From: Acanthosepion lycidas
Lineage: Eukaryota > Mollusca > Cephalopoda > Sepiida > Sepiidae
Assembly: GCA_963932145.1 (NCBI GenBank)
Contig: OZ010590.1
Coordinates: 57,673,886-57,737,885, forward strand
Direction of reading: 5' to 3'
DNA: 64,000 bases
The notes beneath the pieces were generated by a model. It did not search any database and had not been told where the DNA came from. It was given only the letters and a program-made list of their open reading frames with translations. This document shows, piece after piece, positions 1 through 10,524 of the stretch (position 1 is its first letter; each line of letters opens with the position of its first letter). Position numbers and translations under genes: made by a program.

Positions 1-257
1 GATCTTTACACGCTTCAGAAACTTAATGCTGACTAAATATTTGCCTTTGATTTTTACAATGACAGTTATTTATAATGAATGGTACAGGATCATTACAAAA
101 AGAGAAGCTACACTCACTGCAAACGTTATTTAATCCAGTACAGTTAAAAAAGAAAAAGAAAGAAAAATATAAGCAGTATAAACAAATACAGCTGACTTTT
201 TCGGAAAGAAATTAAAATTGCCACTTTCCTTTGAAAAACCTGCAATATGATCTTTGG

Positions 258-645
258 TTAATTACACTATTTACATTGTTTGGACTGTTATCCTCATCTT
301 CATTGCCACATGGCCCAGTGGATAAAAGTGTTGGTTGAATCCAGTGACTTCACCCAAAGAATTGTGAGTTCAATACCTGTCTACAGCTGAAATAAACAAA
401 AAACTTGGGAATTGAGTTAAAGGAATATAACATGCCGAGACATCCAGAAGAGGCATGGCACGTGGAACTAGAGCAATCTACCCTGGCGGACGAAATAAAG
501 GGTTCAGTTCAAAATTCTGATCACCTTAGAGAATGCTGGAGCATACAATGGTCGTAATGTGAATATTGGCAATGAAGATGAGGACAACAGTCCAAACAAT
601 GTAAATAGTGTAAATAATTACAATGCCTCATCTCAGAAATATAAA
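258..645. mobile_element. Palindromic tRNA-cored element, family A copy A1
   Basis: Two inverted arms of about 46 bp (259-307 and 568-615) match with one mismatch by eye; both contain the shared motif GATGAGGA. Between them, about 303-385 reads like a tRNA-derived Pol III core: A-box-like TGGCCCAGTGGAT and B-box-like GAGTTCAATACC. A motif AAATAAAGGGTTCAGTTC near 500 recurs in other copies. The right end carries the family terminus CTCATCTCAGAAAT, which the left end lacks, so the left arm is truncated. Whether the family moves as a SINE or a DNA foldback element is unresolved. Confidence 0.7.
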
Positions 646-769
646 CAGATAATGAACTTTGATGTATGTTGGAATGTGTTGTGTATATTTGAAGAGATTA
701 AAGTAGATTACCTTAACGCAAGGACCAAATGCAAACAGTGGGACCTGTTTTCTTTTTGTTTTTTGAAAT

Positions 770-1172
770 AACCCACTAAAATGCAAGAGGTTAGTTAGTG
801 TGAGAGAATAAAAGAAAAAGAAAACATTATTAAGGAGACAAAATAATAAAGGAACAAGAATTAAGAAAGCAGAAGATAATAACTGACATTGCATTTTTGG
901 AAGATCAAATTTGAATGGAAAGCAAGAAGCCACAAAAGAGTTCCATAAGTGAGAAGTGTGAGAGAAGAAACAGTTAGCATAGGACTAGCCATTTCAACTG
1001 TAATATTGTTGCCAATCTAGTACTGCACTTAAATCTATAGAGTGTAGGCACCAAAAAGGAAAGCTCATAAGGACAAGTAACATGAAAATATTTATAGAAA
1101 TGGCACAAGGAAGCCACATTATAGTAACTGGAAAGTTGACTTAAAACTTGCCTTATCAGTAAAGTTAACAAA
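770..1172 (-). pseudogene. J-family LINE 3' end (RT C-terminus plus 3' UTR)
   Basis: On the minus strand a 65-residue reading frame contains the segment YNVASLCHFYKYFH, a hallmark of the region after the reverse transcriptase palm in jockey/CR1-like LINEs. It is followed by a decayed stretch ending in the family's 3' UTR (ACTAACCTCTTGCATTTTAG). The 5' part is missing and the frame is broken, as expected of a 5'-truncated retrotransposon copy. It faces copy J2 at 1618. Clade assignment is from remembered motif style only. Confidence 0.75.
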
Positions 1173-1264
1173 TTTTTGTTTTTAATTATTTTTTACTTAA
1201 ACTAATACATTTTCACCTCAAATAATTTTTCTCTTTTAATCAAAAACACATTGAGTCATAATGT

Positions 1265-1615
1265 GTTATGATGAATTATGGCACAAAGCTGAAAACATGG
1301 AGCACCCAGTGAGGATCACACTCACTACTCACTGGTAATTGTGACACGCTTACTAACCACAACACCACATCAAAGTATTCAATATAGCGATTTAGCAATC
1401 ATTGCTTACACATGGCAGAAAGCCAAAAGTCCTGACCACCCAGTGAAGGTAGAACTCACTACTAATTCATAATTGATCTAGAAAGAAAATCATGCTAACC
1501 ATTACACAAAGCAAAATTATGGGGGCACTCAGTGAAGATCAAACTCATTACTCAGTAGTAGTTGATTTAGCAAGGCATGTTTGTTAAGCATTACACCATA
1601 TCAAAGTGCTCATCA
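1265..1615 (-). repeat. Three tandem tRNA-like units
   Basis: Three related units occur on the minus strand with conserved 3' ends near 1301, 1435 and 1524. Read on the minus strand, unit 3 has A-box-like TGGTGTAATGCTTAAC, B-box-like GAGTTTGATCT and 3' CACTGAGTGCC; the 5' GCACT can pair with 3' AGTGC as an acceptor stem. Units 1 and 2 keep the same order (GATCCTCACTGGGTGC; CTTCACTGGGTGG). Spacing is about 134 and 90 bp. These are decayed tRNA-derived repeats rather than functional tRNA genes. Confidence 0.6.
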
Positions 1616-1617
1616 GT

Positions 1618-2045
1618 CAGATTATAATTATTTACTATAAATGTGGCCATTTCTATAAATACTTTCATGGTAATTGTTCAGATGAGCTCTTCACTATGGT
1701 ACCTATAAATTGTGAATTTAAGAACAGTACTAGACGGGTGTCGAGATCACATCAAATTACAGATGAGCTGGCTAGATGTAACTGTAAATTCTATGCTAAA
1801 AGTTTCTTTTCTTGCACTTCTCAGTTGTGGAACTCCCTTCTGGCCTCATGCTTTCTAGCCAACTTTAATCTGCAAAAATTTAAATGCAATGTCAATCACT
1901 ATCCTCCTGATTATTCTTTCCTCTTCCCACTCATTATTAATGTTTCTGTTCCTAATTCTTCCACACCATGTAACCCATTGTGTTTTAGTGGCTTTACTGT
2001 CTTGCATGGGGTGATACCAATTTTAAAAAAAAACTGCAGCAGAAA
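1618..2045 (+). pseudogene. J-family LINE 3' end
   Basis: The frame from about 1640 reads FYKYFHGNCSDELF and then SFFSCTSQLWNSLLASC, the same C-terminal RT block seen in nine or more other copies in this window. The terminal 3' UTR (TTTAGTGGCTTTACTG, then GGGTGATACC and a short A-run) closes near 2045. There is no upstream RT palm domain, so this is a 5'-truncated copy. An open frame continues past the 3' UTR into unrelated sequence and should not be read as a gene. Confidence 0.8.
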
Positions 2046-2184
2046 GATTTGCCTCTTAAAATGTATATTTCATTCTTTTCATGAGACAGTAAAAATGATA
2101 ATAGCATGTTGTAGAGCAACATTAAATCATCCAAATTCTGATGAATAGAGCATGCAGCAGAATCAGACCTGAAATAGGACAGGA

Positions 2185-3085
2185 ATAGGACATGTTTGTC
2201 AAACAACTGGAACCAGGTACACTATATATATATATGCCCAGGATGTTAGTAGAAAGTGCAATGCAAATGCAGAATGATGTGTATCTGTGTTTTATAGATT
2301 ATGCAAAGGCGTTTGATAAAGTATGCTCCAAAAATCTGTTGGAACTGTTATGCAACCTTGGCATATATGGGAAGAATATTAGAATAACCCAAAACCTATA
2401 GTGGCATCAGACCACCTGCATATGGATAGAAAATGGAGAGAAAATGAATTCAGTAAATATACAAAAATAGTAAGGAGTGTACGACAAGGAAGTGTCTTCT
2501 CACCAGACTAATTCAACCTATACAGAAAGGTGATTCTGAGAGGATTAGAAGTCCTACCAAGATTCATTACTGAGAGCCACAATCTTAACAGCATATGATA
2601 TGCAGATGACACAGTGTTGACAGCAGACACGGAAAGGAAACTACAAGAATTCCTACAGAAGGTTGGGAAGGAAATTGAGAAAATAATACTAAACAACAAT
2701 GGCAAGAAGACAGAATGTATGGTTGCTAGCAAAAGGGCAGCCCAAAGTGTGAATTACAAATTGGAGATACCAAAGTCTAATAAGTACAAAAATTTAAATA
2801 TCTATGAATGCGTGTTGGGATAGGCAAAGATGCATTCCAAAAGCTAAGCAGGGTACTAAGAAATAGAAAAATTGTGCTAGAATCAAGGATAAGTGTACTA
2901 AACTGTTATATCTCTCCTCCTGTATGGCAGTGAGTGTATAACAATATACCCACAGATGAAGAAAAGATATGAATCAACTAAAATGTGGTTCTACAAAAGA
3001 ATGCTGAGGCTACCATGGACTGAACATTTGAACGACAAAGTTTTAGGTAAAATGATCACCTACATCCTGAGGTAACACCACATAA
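2185..3085 (+). pseudogene. RTE-like LINE reverse transcriptase fragment
   Basis: RT motifs appear in order on the plus strand: FIDYAKAFDKV near 2292-2325, YADDTVLTADTE near 2598-2635 (the catalytic YADD box), a KKTECMVASKR block near 2703-2735, then MWFYKRMLRLPWTEH near 2980-3030. That order is typical of RTE/BovB-like LINE ORF2. Several stops and frameshifts break the frame, including between the FIDY and YADD blocks. The endonuclease domain is absent, so the copy is 5'-truncated and dead. Confidence 0.85.
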
Positions 3086-3109
3086 AGAAGAAGAAGGCTA
3101 GGAATGTTT

Positions 3110-3615
3110 TGTAGGAATTAGTTTTAAAAATGTCATCTTATCTTAATGCCAGGACTGCTAGTAAGCTTGAGTAGGAATATTTGATTAGAACAAGAATCAG
3201 TTTTAAAAAGGGTTACTTTGTCTTGATGTCATGATTTCTACTAGACTTTGGTTTGAATGAGAGTCAGTTTTAAAGTGTTAATTTGTCTTGGTGCCATAAC
3301 TGCTACTAATCTCAGATAAGAACAGTTATTAGGAATCAGAGACATTTTTAAAAAGATCTGTTTCCCTTGATGCCATTAGAGCTCTAAGATTGAAATGTTT
3401 AGTGGTAATTACAGTGTTTTAAAAGGGTATATATACAAATGTTATTGATTGGCTATTTTGCTTAATTTTGTGTTAATAATGTGTTGTCTTTTGTGATTGG
3501 TTGTAAAACTATAAAAATTTTCATTTTGAATTTGATATAATAATCACTGTCCCCTTGATTATGAGATTTAAACCTCAACTATGTGCTTTTAGCATCAGTA
3601 AATAAAATTGTCAAT
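3110..3615 (+). mobile_element. LTR-like element with upstream repeats
   Basis: Four imperfect units of about 66-79 bp (near 3120, 3199, 3265, 3337) share CAGTTTTAAA and CTTGATGCCAT. They are followed by two ATTGG (inverted CCAAT) boxes at about 3448 and 3496, a TATAAAA at about 3510, and AATAAA near 3600. Enhancer-like repeats, CCAAT, TATA and polyadenylation signal in this order resemble a retroviral-type LTR or another mobile promoter. Ends and target duplications could not be fixed. Confidence 0.4.
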
Positions 3616-3811
3616 CTGATTTTTCATTGAAAAATCAGCAGAGATTTTATGAATTTTGTGAATTAATCTTAATTATTTTTTATGATATCTTTGTTTTTAG
3701 AGAATTTAATAAAAGCTTTATTCTTATCAAATATAATAAAAATAATGAAACTGAAGATTTTTATACAGTAATTATTAATCTTTAAAAAGAGGCAGATGAA
3801 TTAAAGATAAA

Positions 3812-4240
3812 GTGAAGTATCTTTTTCTAGATGCCATGCCTTTTCAGAACATGTGCAGTTATGGTTCTCCACAATTTCCTATCCTCCCATTACCTGTTCC
3901 ACCATACATTTACACAAGCCTCTTAGGTTACTTAATTTTTATCTCTGCCTCTCTTTCCTTCAATAAACACTCTGACTTTTTAATTTTTCAAATCTATTTT
4001 CCTGATTATATAACCTAGAAATTTCAACTTTTTTTGTTTCTATATACAAGTATCCTTTTTATGTATGCAATGAAGAAATTTTAAAGAAAATGGATTTCCT
4101 TAAAATATCTTCATTTCTTACATCCTCTGTCCATGGTATTCTCAGCATCCTTCTATATAGCCACATCTCTATTACCAAGTCTCCTTTTCATCTGTGAGGA
4201 CATTGTCCAGCATTCACCGCTAAATAGGTGAATTGATATT
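3812..4240 (-). pseudogene. RTE-like LINE C-terminal fragment
   Basis: The reverse complement shows the distal ORF2 signature of the RTE-like family: a RRMLRIPW-type block (plus-strand CCATGGTATTCTCAGCATCC near 4131) followed by the terminal RKLWRT..AHVLKRHG-type ending near 3830-3880. Stops interrupt the frame. The plus-strand open frame over part of this region is a shadow of the LINE. Confidence 0.65.
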
Positions 4241-4377
4241 ATATAGCAGTTCAGCATACATTTGATTGTTTCAATATTTATATCTGTCATTATAACATTT
4301 GAAAAAAAAAGGTGTAGTTGAATAGGATTGATACTTATATGATATATTTAATAGTAATATTATGTATTAACATTAAC

Positions 4378-4720
4378 AGGAGTAGAGGGTTATCTCTTGT
4401 TTCTTGTTTAGGACTGGGTTTCCAGTTCTTTCTAAAGCCTACTTCAACTCTATACTTCTAACATCTCTGCCTAAACTCTGAAATTTTAATTACAATTTAT
4501 TTTTTTCCCTCATTAGCAGTAGATAAGTTTACTTATTATCTTGTTCACATTCCTTCCCATTCTTTTGAAGAAAGATAGAGGTTTATTCCTTGTTTCTTGT
4601 TTAGGATTGGGTTTCTGGTTCCTTCTAAATCTTTTTCATTCTCTTTCACTCTCAGTAGCCACTTGCTACTTAGTGGCATCATCACCTTGCTTGGGGTAAA
4701 TTTTTTTTTTTTTTAATTAG
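4378..4720 (+). repeat. Direct repeat and J-family LINE tail
   Basis: A ~57-bp segment at 4381-4438 recurs at 4574-4630 (shared CTTGTTTCTTGTTTAGGA and TGGGTTTC). The second copy runs into the J-family 3' terminus CTTAGTGGCATCATCACC, then CTTGCTTGGGGTAAA and a T-rich run ending near 4715. These are probably overlapping 3' UTR remnants of J LINEs. Confidence 0.55.
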
Positions 4721-5127
4721 TATAATAGTCATAGATAGTCTTTAGCTTTTTATTTTTATTTAGGAAAGCTTCTCCCAATACAAGGCTCAAGATCAACTCA
4801 AGGTAGAGGGTTACAGAATAAGGTGTGTGATATAAATGTAAGAGGAGTGATTAGGAAGTGAAGATTATAAGGAGGATTTATAATACCACTTGACTTAAAG
4901 AGTTTAAGATTGAAGTGTTCAGGGAAGCATCTACATTGGTTTCTGTTTCATAAGGTAGCAATTTTGGGAAAAATGTTGTCTGAATTGAACTATCTCCTTA
5001 CATTTGACTTCAGAGTAAGTCTGTAAAAAGCAAATGGTCCAAATGTCTAACTAAATGAAATGAGCCAAGATATAGGAAATGAAACAAAAGAAGATACAAC
5101 TGAATGTTATTAATGATTATTTTCTAT

Positions 5128-5482
5128 AAATACTTTCATGGTAATTGTCCTAACGAGCTTTCCTCTTTAATATATTGACTTTACAAATTTAAGTGCAGAA
5201 CTAGATCTGCAGCTAGGCCATATAATAAGTTTTACACTACAAGTATCTTTTCTCACCCTTCTCACTTGTGGAACTCTCTTCCAGCTTCTTGCTTTCCAGT
5301 CAACTTTGATCTTAAAAAATTTAAATGCATTATCAATCATTATGTACTGTCTTCTTAATTCTTGCTCTTTTATTATTGTCTCTCTTTAATAATGTGTTAT
5401 TCTCATATTCTTCAACATTCAGTAATCCCTTGCATCTTAGTGGCTTTATTGCCTTGCTTGGGGGTGAAATGTTTAAAAAAAG
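5128..5482 (+). pseudogene. J-family LINE 3' end
   Basis: The start CTATAAATACTTTCATGG near 5124 encodes the YKYFHG block. The segment then runs through CTTGTGGAACTCTCTTCC (LWNSL block) and the terminal CTTAGTGGCTTTATTGCC near 5448. The reading frame is interrupted, the 5' part is absent, and the copy ends in an A-rich tail. Confidence 0.8.
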
Positions 5483-5484
5483 AA

Positions 5485-6535
5485 AATCTTGTTCCTAAAA
5501 GTATTCATCTCTTTCTCGTACAATAGTTTTGTTAGATTCACATTCTCACGTTGGTGTTCAATTTGCCTTTTCATTAAGAATCAACTTTTAACAAAACATC
5601 TTCCAAATTTAGAACATTATGCATTTTTATTATTTGATACAAGTCACTAACGTGTTGAAGGGCATCAATCAGTTAAAATAATTTGGAAATGAAATTTGAA
5701 AAGGCTTCCTGAAAATTTCTGATATTCTTTAAAATTAAAAGAATGCCAAAAAGCCAAACAAAATTCTAACTAGCAAAAGAGATTTTGTCATTATCTCTAA
5801 TATTTCAAGCCTAGAGTAAGAAAAAAAAAACTCCAGTATTAATAGAATTACAATAAAAACAAGTCAAAATGCCCAATGGTGTCAGGAACACCCAGCTTTG
5901 TTGGAAACTTTTTCAAGTTGCCAAAGGGTCATTTATTTAAAATTGTTCAATTACTATTATGATATTGTTAATGAATAGTACATTCACTTGTTTATATGAC
6001 TTCTTCAGTTTTCTTTTGTAATGTAAAATATTTTTAAGCTATGTTTTAATGGATGACTGAGAAAGAATGGAGAAGGCAATGAAGACAGATTTGCATTGAT
6101 TTATTTAGTGAACAAAAAAGAAAATACTTTTAAATCATTTAAATATAGAACTGAGGAAAAAATAAGAAATCAACACAGAGTGAAAATTTTGAAAAATGGA
6201 AATTTGATCTTGTTCAAAATATAATGCTTTGATTTTTTTGATAACTAATTTTTCAAAAAATGAATTTTATGTTTCTTACATTCTTTTCCGTATGTAATGT
6301 TTCCCATTTTTTAAAAATTATTTTCTCTTTATAAAATCTTAAGAACAAACAAAAGACCAACATTTTCAAAAATAGATTTTTTTTATAAATATCCATGAAT
6401 TTGATTTTTATTCAATTTGAAAAAAACGTTATTTTTTCAACAAATGTTTATCCCTTATTCATTAATTAATTCCAATGATTTAGAAATGTTTCTTGCACAG
6501 CATAAATGCAAGAGTTGCGTTATGAGATTGCTTGA
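5485..6535. other. No recognised feature
   Basis: AT-rich sequence with homopolymer runs and no coding frame, repeat family or RNA gene that I can support. Confidence 0.6.
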
Positions 6536-6800
6536 AGTATGGTAAGGCAAATTAGTTATGAAAATAGTGAAAAGAAAATATATCAATGCTATTTGGCAAA
6601 GCAAATTATGAAAATAATTATGAAAGTAGTAATGCAAATTAGATTTAAAAATAGTTACGAAAAATAGTAAGACAAATTAGATTTGGCAATAGTCATGAAA
6701 ATAGACAAATTAGTTATGAAAGTAGTGAAAAGAAAAATGTCATATTAATGCTGTTTGCTAAGGCAAATTACATTTGAAAATAGTTATGAAAACGGGGAGA
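6535..6800. repeat. Imperfect short tandem repeat, about 45 bp
   Basis: Five or more degenerate units built from GGCAAATTAGATTTG and AATAGTTATGAAAATAGT follow one another. Spacing is irregular (about 35-60 bp), so this is a decayed minisatellite or local slippage product. Confidence 0.55.
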
Positions 6801-6969
6801 TAAAATAGATTACGATTTAAAAAATATATAATTTTTAAAATTTTTAAGAAATCATGTTATATGACTATATTAGTTTTTGCTTGCAGAGGAGGATGGCTGG
6901 GCTCCCTTTATTACCTTTACTAAAACTTAAAAGAAATGTTTTTAATATTTATGATCTGGAGTGTTTAAT

Positions 6970-7255
6970 CTAAGACAGTGATGTGCAGAGGTTTGGTGAT
7001 GCTTGGAGCCAACTACTTAATTGCATGTCCCTAAGACTCAAGTAGGGGTGGGGGCTATAGGGCCTAGTGCTGAGATATGCGAGAAAGGAAGACATTTTGA
7101 ATATGTAAAAACAGATGAATTAAGCAATAAACATTTGATTCAAATCAAATATAAACTAAATTTTTATTTCATGCTTTGATTAGATGCCCTCCTTTTATGG
7201 ATGCCTGGGACCATTGCACCCACTGCACCCACCCACGTCTGCATTCTACTTATAT
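6970..7255 (+). repeat. Dispersed repeat D, copy 1
   Basis: This ~280-bp segment matches 63250-63515 in the same orientation over most of its length, sharing GAGAAAGGAAGACATTTT, ATATGTAAAAACAGATGAA and AAATATAAACTAAATTTTTA. Identity is uneven by eye. No coding content or terminal structure is visible. Confidence 0.65.
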
Positions 7256-7324
7256 TCTAAGGTAATTTAAAAATGAAATTTAAAATAAAAATGATTATTT
7301 ATGGTCACAGTGCTGATTTTACAA

Positions 7325-7445
7325 CTACAACCATCATTGATTTCCTGAAAATTTTGAACTGAACCCTTTATTCAGTCAATGGAAAGAGAGAGAGAGAGTA
7401 TTCATATAGATTGAATAAAGGGTTCATTTAAAAATTTCCAGGAGG
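7325..7445. mobile_element. Short family A palindrome around (GA)n
   Basis: Two inverted arms (7340-7378 and 7410-7440) share AACTGAACCCTTTATTCA and GAATAAAGGGTTC, the inner-arm sequence of the larger family A elements. A short AGAGAGAG run sits in the loop. It may be an internal-deletion derivative. Confidence 0.55.
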
Positions 7446-7934
7446 TTACTAATGAAAACAGATATTGAAAGAAGGCTGGAAGTTAGACCAGATGATATGT
7501 TGTAATAAAGAACCAAAACAGAGATAGTAGTCGAGGGAAATCAGTCTTATAATAATGGGATGAATATTTTGAAAACTGATATGGAGAAACTCTTTTAATA
7601 AGAAGCTTACCAGGACAAAAAAAAACAAAAAACGGTGACTGCATTATATGGAAAAGAAAACCAAGGACAATATTTTGTGCAAAACAAAATCTTGGATCAA
7701 AAATGTAAAAAAAAAAGGGAATAATGGAAACTTGAGAAAATAAGCAATCCTTAAAATAGAAAAGTAAATTTTTTCTTAAATTTTTATTCTTTTTTTAAAA
7801 AAAAAACAGTCATTAACAATGGCTTTCAATTGTACTTTCAAGGAAATGGAAACAGAACAGGATTCTCGGTGTTTGTTAGACCAACTTGTTATCTTAAAAA
7901 TAAGATGTTTATGCTACCCAAGTAAAAACTTTTT

Positions 7935-8060
7935 ACTTACAACATCATCACTTGACAAGACACCCAAAGTATTGAAACAAAATGACTATTTTTGTAGTGA
8001 CTTTATAACATGCATATGTTATAATTTTTAAATAATATATATATATATACCAATTGGAGG
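7935..8060 (+). repeat. Dispersed repeat E, copy 1
   Basis: The segment ACATCATCACTTGACAAGAC through CTATTTTTGTAGTGA to TATGTTATAA matches the reverse complement of 34905-35025. Both copies end on the same side in a (TA)n run, here 8038-8049, suggesting the repeat ends in or targets TA microsatellite. No function is recognised. Confidence 0.65.
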
Positions 8061-8493
8061 ACATTAATCCAAAGTCAACTCAATCTTAGTAACAAAGCAA
8101 TATAATAATAATTACGGATTTCCTTAACTTATATAAATCATAATAAATAAAATTAAACATTCACTTATCTTGTCTTTATTCAGAGAGTTGTGGAGATTGT
8201 ATCCACTCTACAGTAGACTTTGTTGTAAAATCTGTTTAATTCAATTAAGATTTAATTTTATATATTACTATTACTTCTCTATCTCTTGATATCATAATTA
8301 CAGGACTACTTCCTAAAACAAAAAAATTTTCTTCTAGAAATTCCCTCACTATCAATTTTTTTTTTTTTGCTAAAAACCAGTTGTATGTGCGTGTTTAATA
8401 TGGTATAAAAATGTATGTTATAATAATAGTGGACAAAAGAATACAAAGATGGAAACAAATAGTCATTGAAAGTGTATTAATTTCTAAATTATA

Positions 8494-9367
8494 CAATGTG
8501 CACTATGTAAATTGTTGCCATTTTATATTTTTAATTTTGTGCATTGTTTTTGATTTTGTTGGCAGCACATTATTTAAGAGTCAGTTGGACACTGTCTATG
8601 AGAAAAAGAGCACCATGACACAATTCACTCAGCCAGAAATTTGGAAACAGCATGCTGCACTGCTTGACATTTGTGCTGGAAGCTCCAATATGAACATTTC
8701 AAAGAGTTTGCGTGTCAGCCTGCAGAAGATTTGGGGTGCAGAAAATTGACAAAGAGATGGATGAGTCTAATGGTGATTACGAAGGTGTTTGAAGTGAACA
8801 CTAGTGATGCTGATGTTATGCCTCCATTAATCTTTCTACAGAACCTCAGAGTCAATATAGCCTTCATCAAGTGCCTTGAGGAGGTAGTGCTGCTCAGGGT
8901 CAAGAGGCTGGCTGCTGGAAAAACCTATGTCTGGCAACAGGACTCTGCACCATGCCACACAAACAGGACTACACAGTCATGGCTGTCAGGCAATTTCTGC
9001 AACCACATCACCCCTTACATCTGGCCACCTAACTCCCCAGACTGAAACCCCCTTGATTATTATGTGTGGGGTGCAGTTGAGTGAGAGACCAACAAAACTG
9101 CTTGTAACACCAAAGATAATCTGAAGGGAAGGATTATGGCAGCATTTACCAAATTAAACAAGGAGAGCATCCAGTAGAGATTCAAAAGATTCTGAAGTTG
9201 TCTGGAGGCCGTGGTTCAAGCTATTGGGGATTTTATAGAGTAAATTTATTCTTTAATATTTCAATATATTTTATGTGTAATTTTAGTAAATATATCTGTT
9301 AAAATGAGATGTTAGTGTTATTTTCCTTTTTGCGTAATTTAGATGACAATTTATCCATCGCACACTG
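8494..9367 (+). mobile_element. Mariner-type (DD37D-like) element M1, internally deleted
   Basis: The element starts CAATGTGCACTATG and ends ATCGCACACTG, inverted-repeat ends flanked by TA on both sides (8492-8493 and 9368-9369), as expected for Tc1/mariner insertions. An N-terminal start MTQFTQPEIW lies near 8617. A later frame (8671-9045) carries WQQDSAPCHT and WPPNSPD, continuing across a stop to NPLDYYVWG. From the QQD aspartate to the PLD aspartate there are 37 intervening residues, the DD37D spacing. The region expected to hold the first catalytic aspartate seems deleted, and stops are present, so it cannot code for an active enzyme. Confidence 0.85.
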
Positions 9368-9369
9368 TA

Positions 9370-9734
9370 TGGTAAGTGGAATCGGTAAGTTGTGTTCAAA
9401 TTTTCAGCTAATTTTTTGCATTCACTTTCATGTTAATGCCCTTGGGAAAGACATAAATCTCTTCTCCTAGCTACAGGTTAAATAGCAGGATAGATTTCAC
9501 TCTCCATCTATCTATCTATCTCAGTCTGTTCATATCTATCTATCTATCTATCCATATCTATCTATCTATCTATATATCCATATCTATCTATCCATATCTA
9601 TCTATCCATATCTATCCATCTATCTATCTATCCATATCTATCTATCCATCCATATCTATCTATCTATCTATCTATCCATATCTATCTATCCATCCATCCA
9701 TCTATCTATCTATCCATATCTATCTATCCATCCA

Positions 9735-9770
<36 letters not shown>

Positions 9771-9898
9771 CATATCTATCTATCCATCCATCTATCTATC
9801 TATCCATATCTATCTATCCATCCATCTATCTATCTATCCATCCATATCTATCTATCCATCCATATCTATCTATCCATATCTATCTATCTATCTATCCA

Positions 9899-9938
<40 letters not shown>

Positions 9939-10290
9939 CATATCTATCTATCTATCTATCCATATCTATCTATCTATCCATATCTATCTATCTATCTATC
10001 CATATCTATCTATCTATCCATATCTATCTCTATCTATCTATCCATATCTATCTATCTATCCATATCTATCTATCTATCTATCCATATCTATCTATCTATC
10101 CATATCTATCCATATCTATCTATCTATCTATCTATCTCAGTCTATTCATATCCATGTGGCAACCAAGCTAAGAGACAGAATTTCTGAATACCAAACTATG
10201 GAGAAGACAACAGGAAACCATTCCACTATTTTTCCCAAGAAGTCATGGTGATTTATAGATAACAAACAAAGGAATACTTGGGGAGCCATG
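9370..10290 (+). mobile_element. tRNA-derived SINE S1 split by tetranucleotide array
   Basis: The 5' part (9370-9500) has the S-family tRNA-like head and the body motif TGCCCTTGGGAAAGACAT followed by CAGGTTAAATAGCAGGATAG. The 3' part (10150-10260) resumes with GGCAACCAAGCTAAGAGA and CCCAAGAAGTCATGGTGA. In other S copies these parts adjoin at a CTCTCTAG-type stretch, so the ~640-bp array appears to have grown inside the SINE. The left edge abuts the TA at the right end of mariner M1. Confidence 0.7.
9505..10140. repeat. (TATC)n / CCATATCTATC compound microsatellite
   Basis: About 640 bp of TATC/CTAT tetranucleotide units is regularly punctuated by CCATATC variants, giving a higher-order pattern of 12-30 bp. 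It lies within SINE S1. Confidence 0.95.
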
Positions 10291-10524
10291 AAGATGACAT
10301 TTAAAATATATATGTAGTGACACATAAAATTCCATAAGTTAAAATGAAAATGAAACTATAATTGAAATTGTATATAAAAGCTGAATGCATCTAAACACGT
10401 ATAAACCTGAAAACATTAATGGTTAACAATGTGGAATTTTTTTTACAATAATGAAAACCCTATGCACTTCAGGTAGAGGGTGACAAAATAAGAGGGTAAG
10501 AGGTATAGTTTATGGGGATATGCT

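Noticed and set aside
1606-2148. 180-codon frame as a host gene
   Set aside because: Contains the J-family LINE C-terminus and then its 3' UTR; no independent domain.
9505-10140. Regular repeat spacing suggesting a CRISPR array
   Set aside because: Units are TATC microsatellite variants without unique spacers, and the DNA is clearly eukaryotic.
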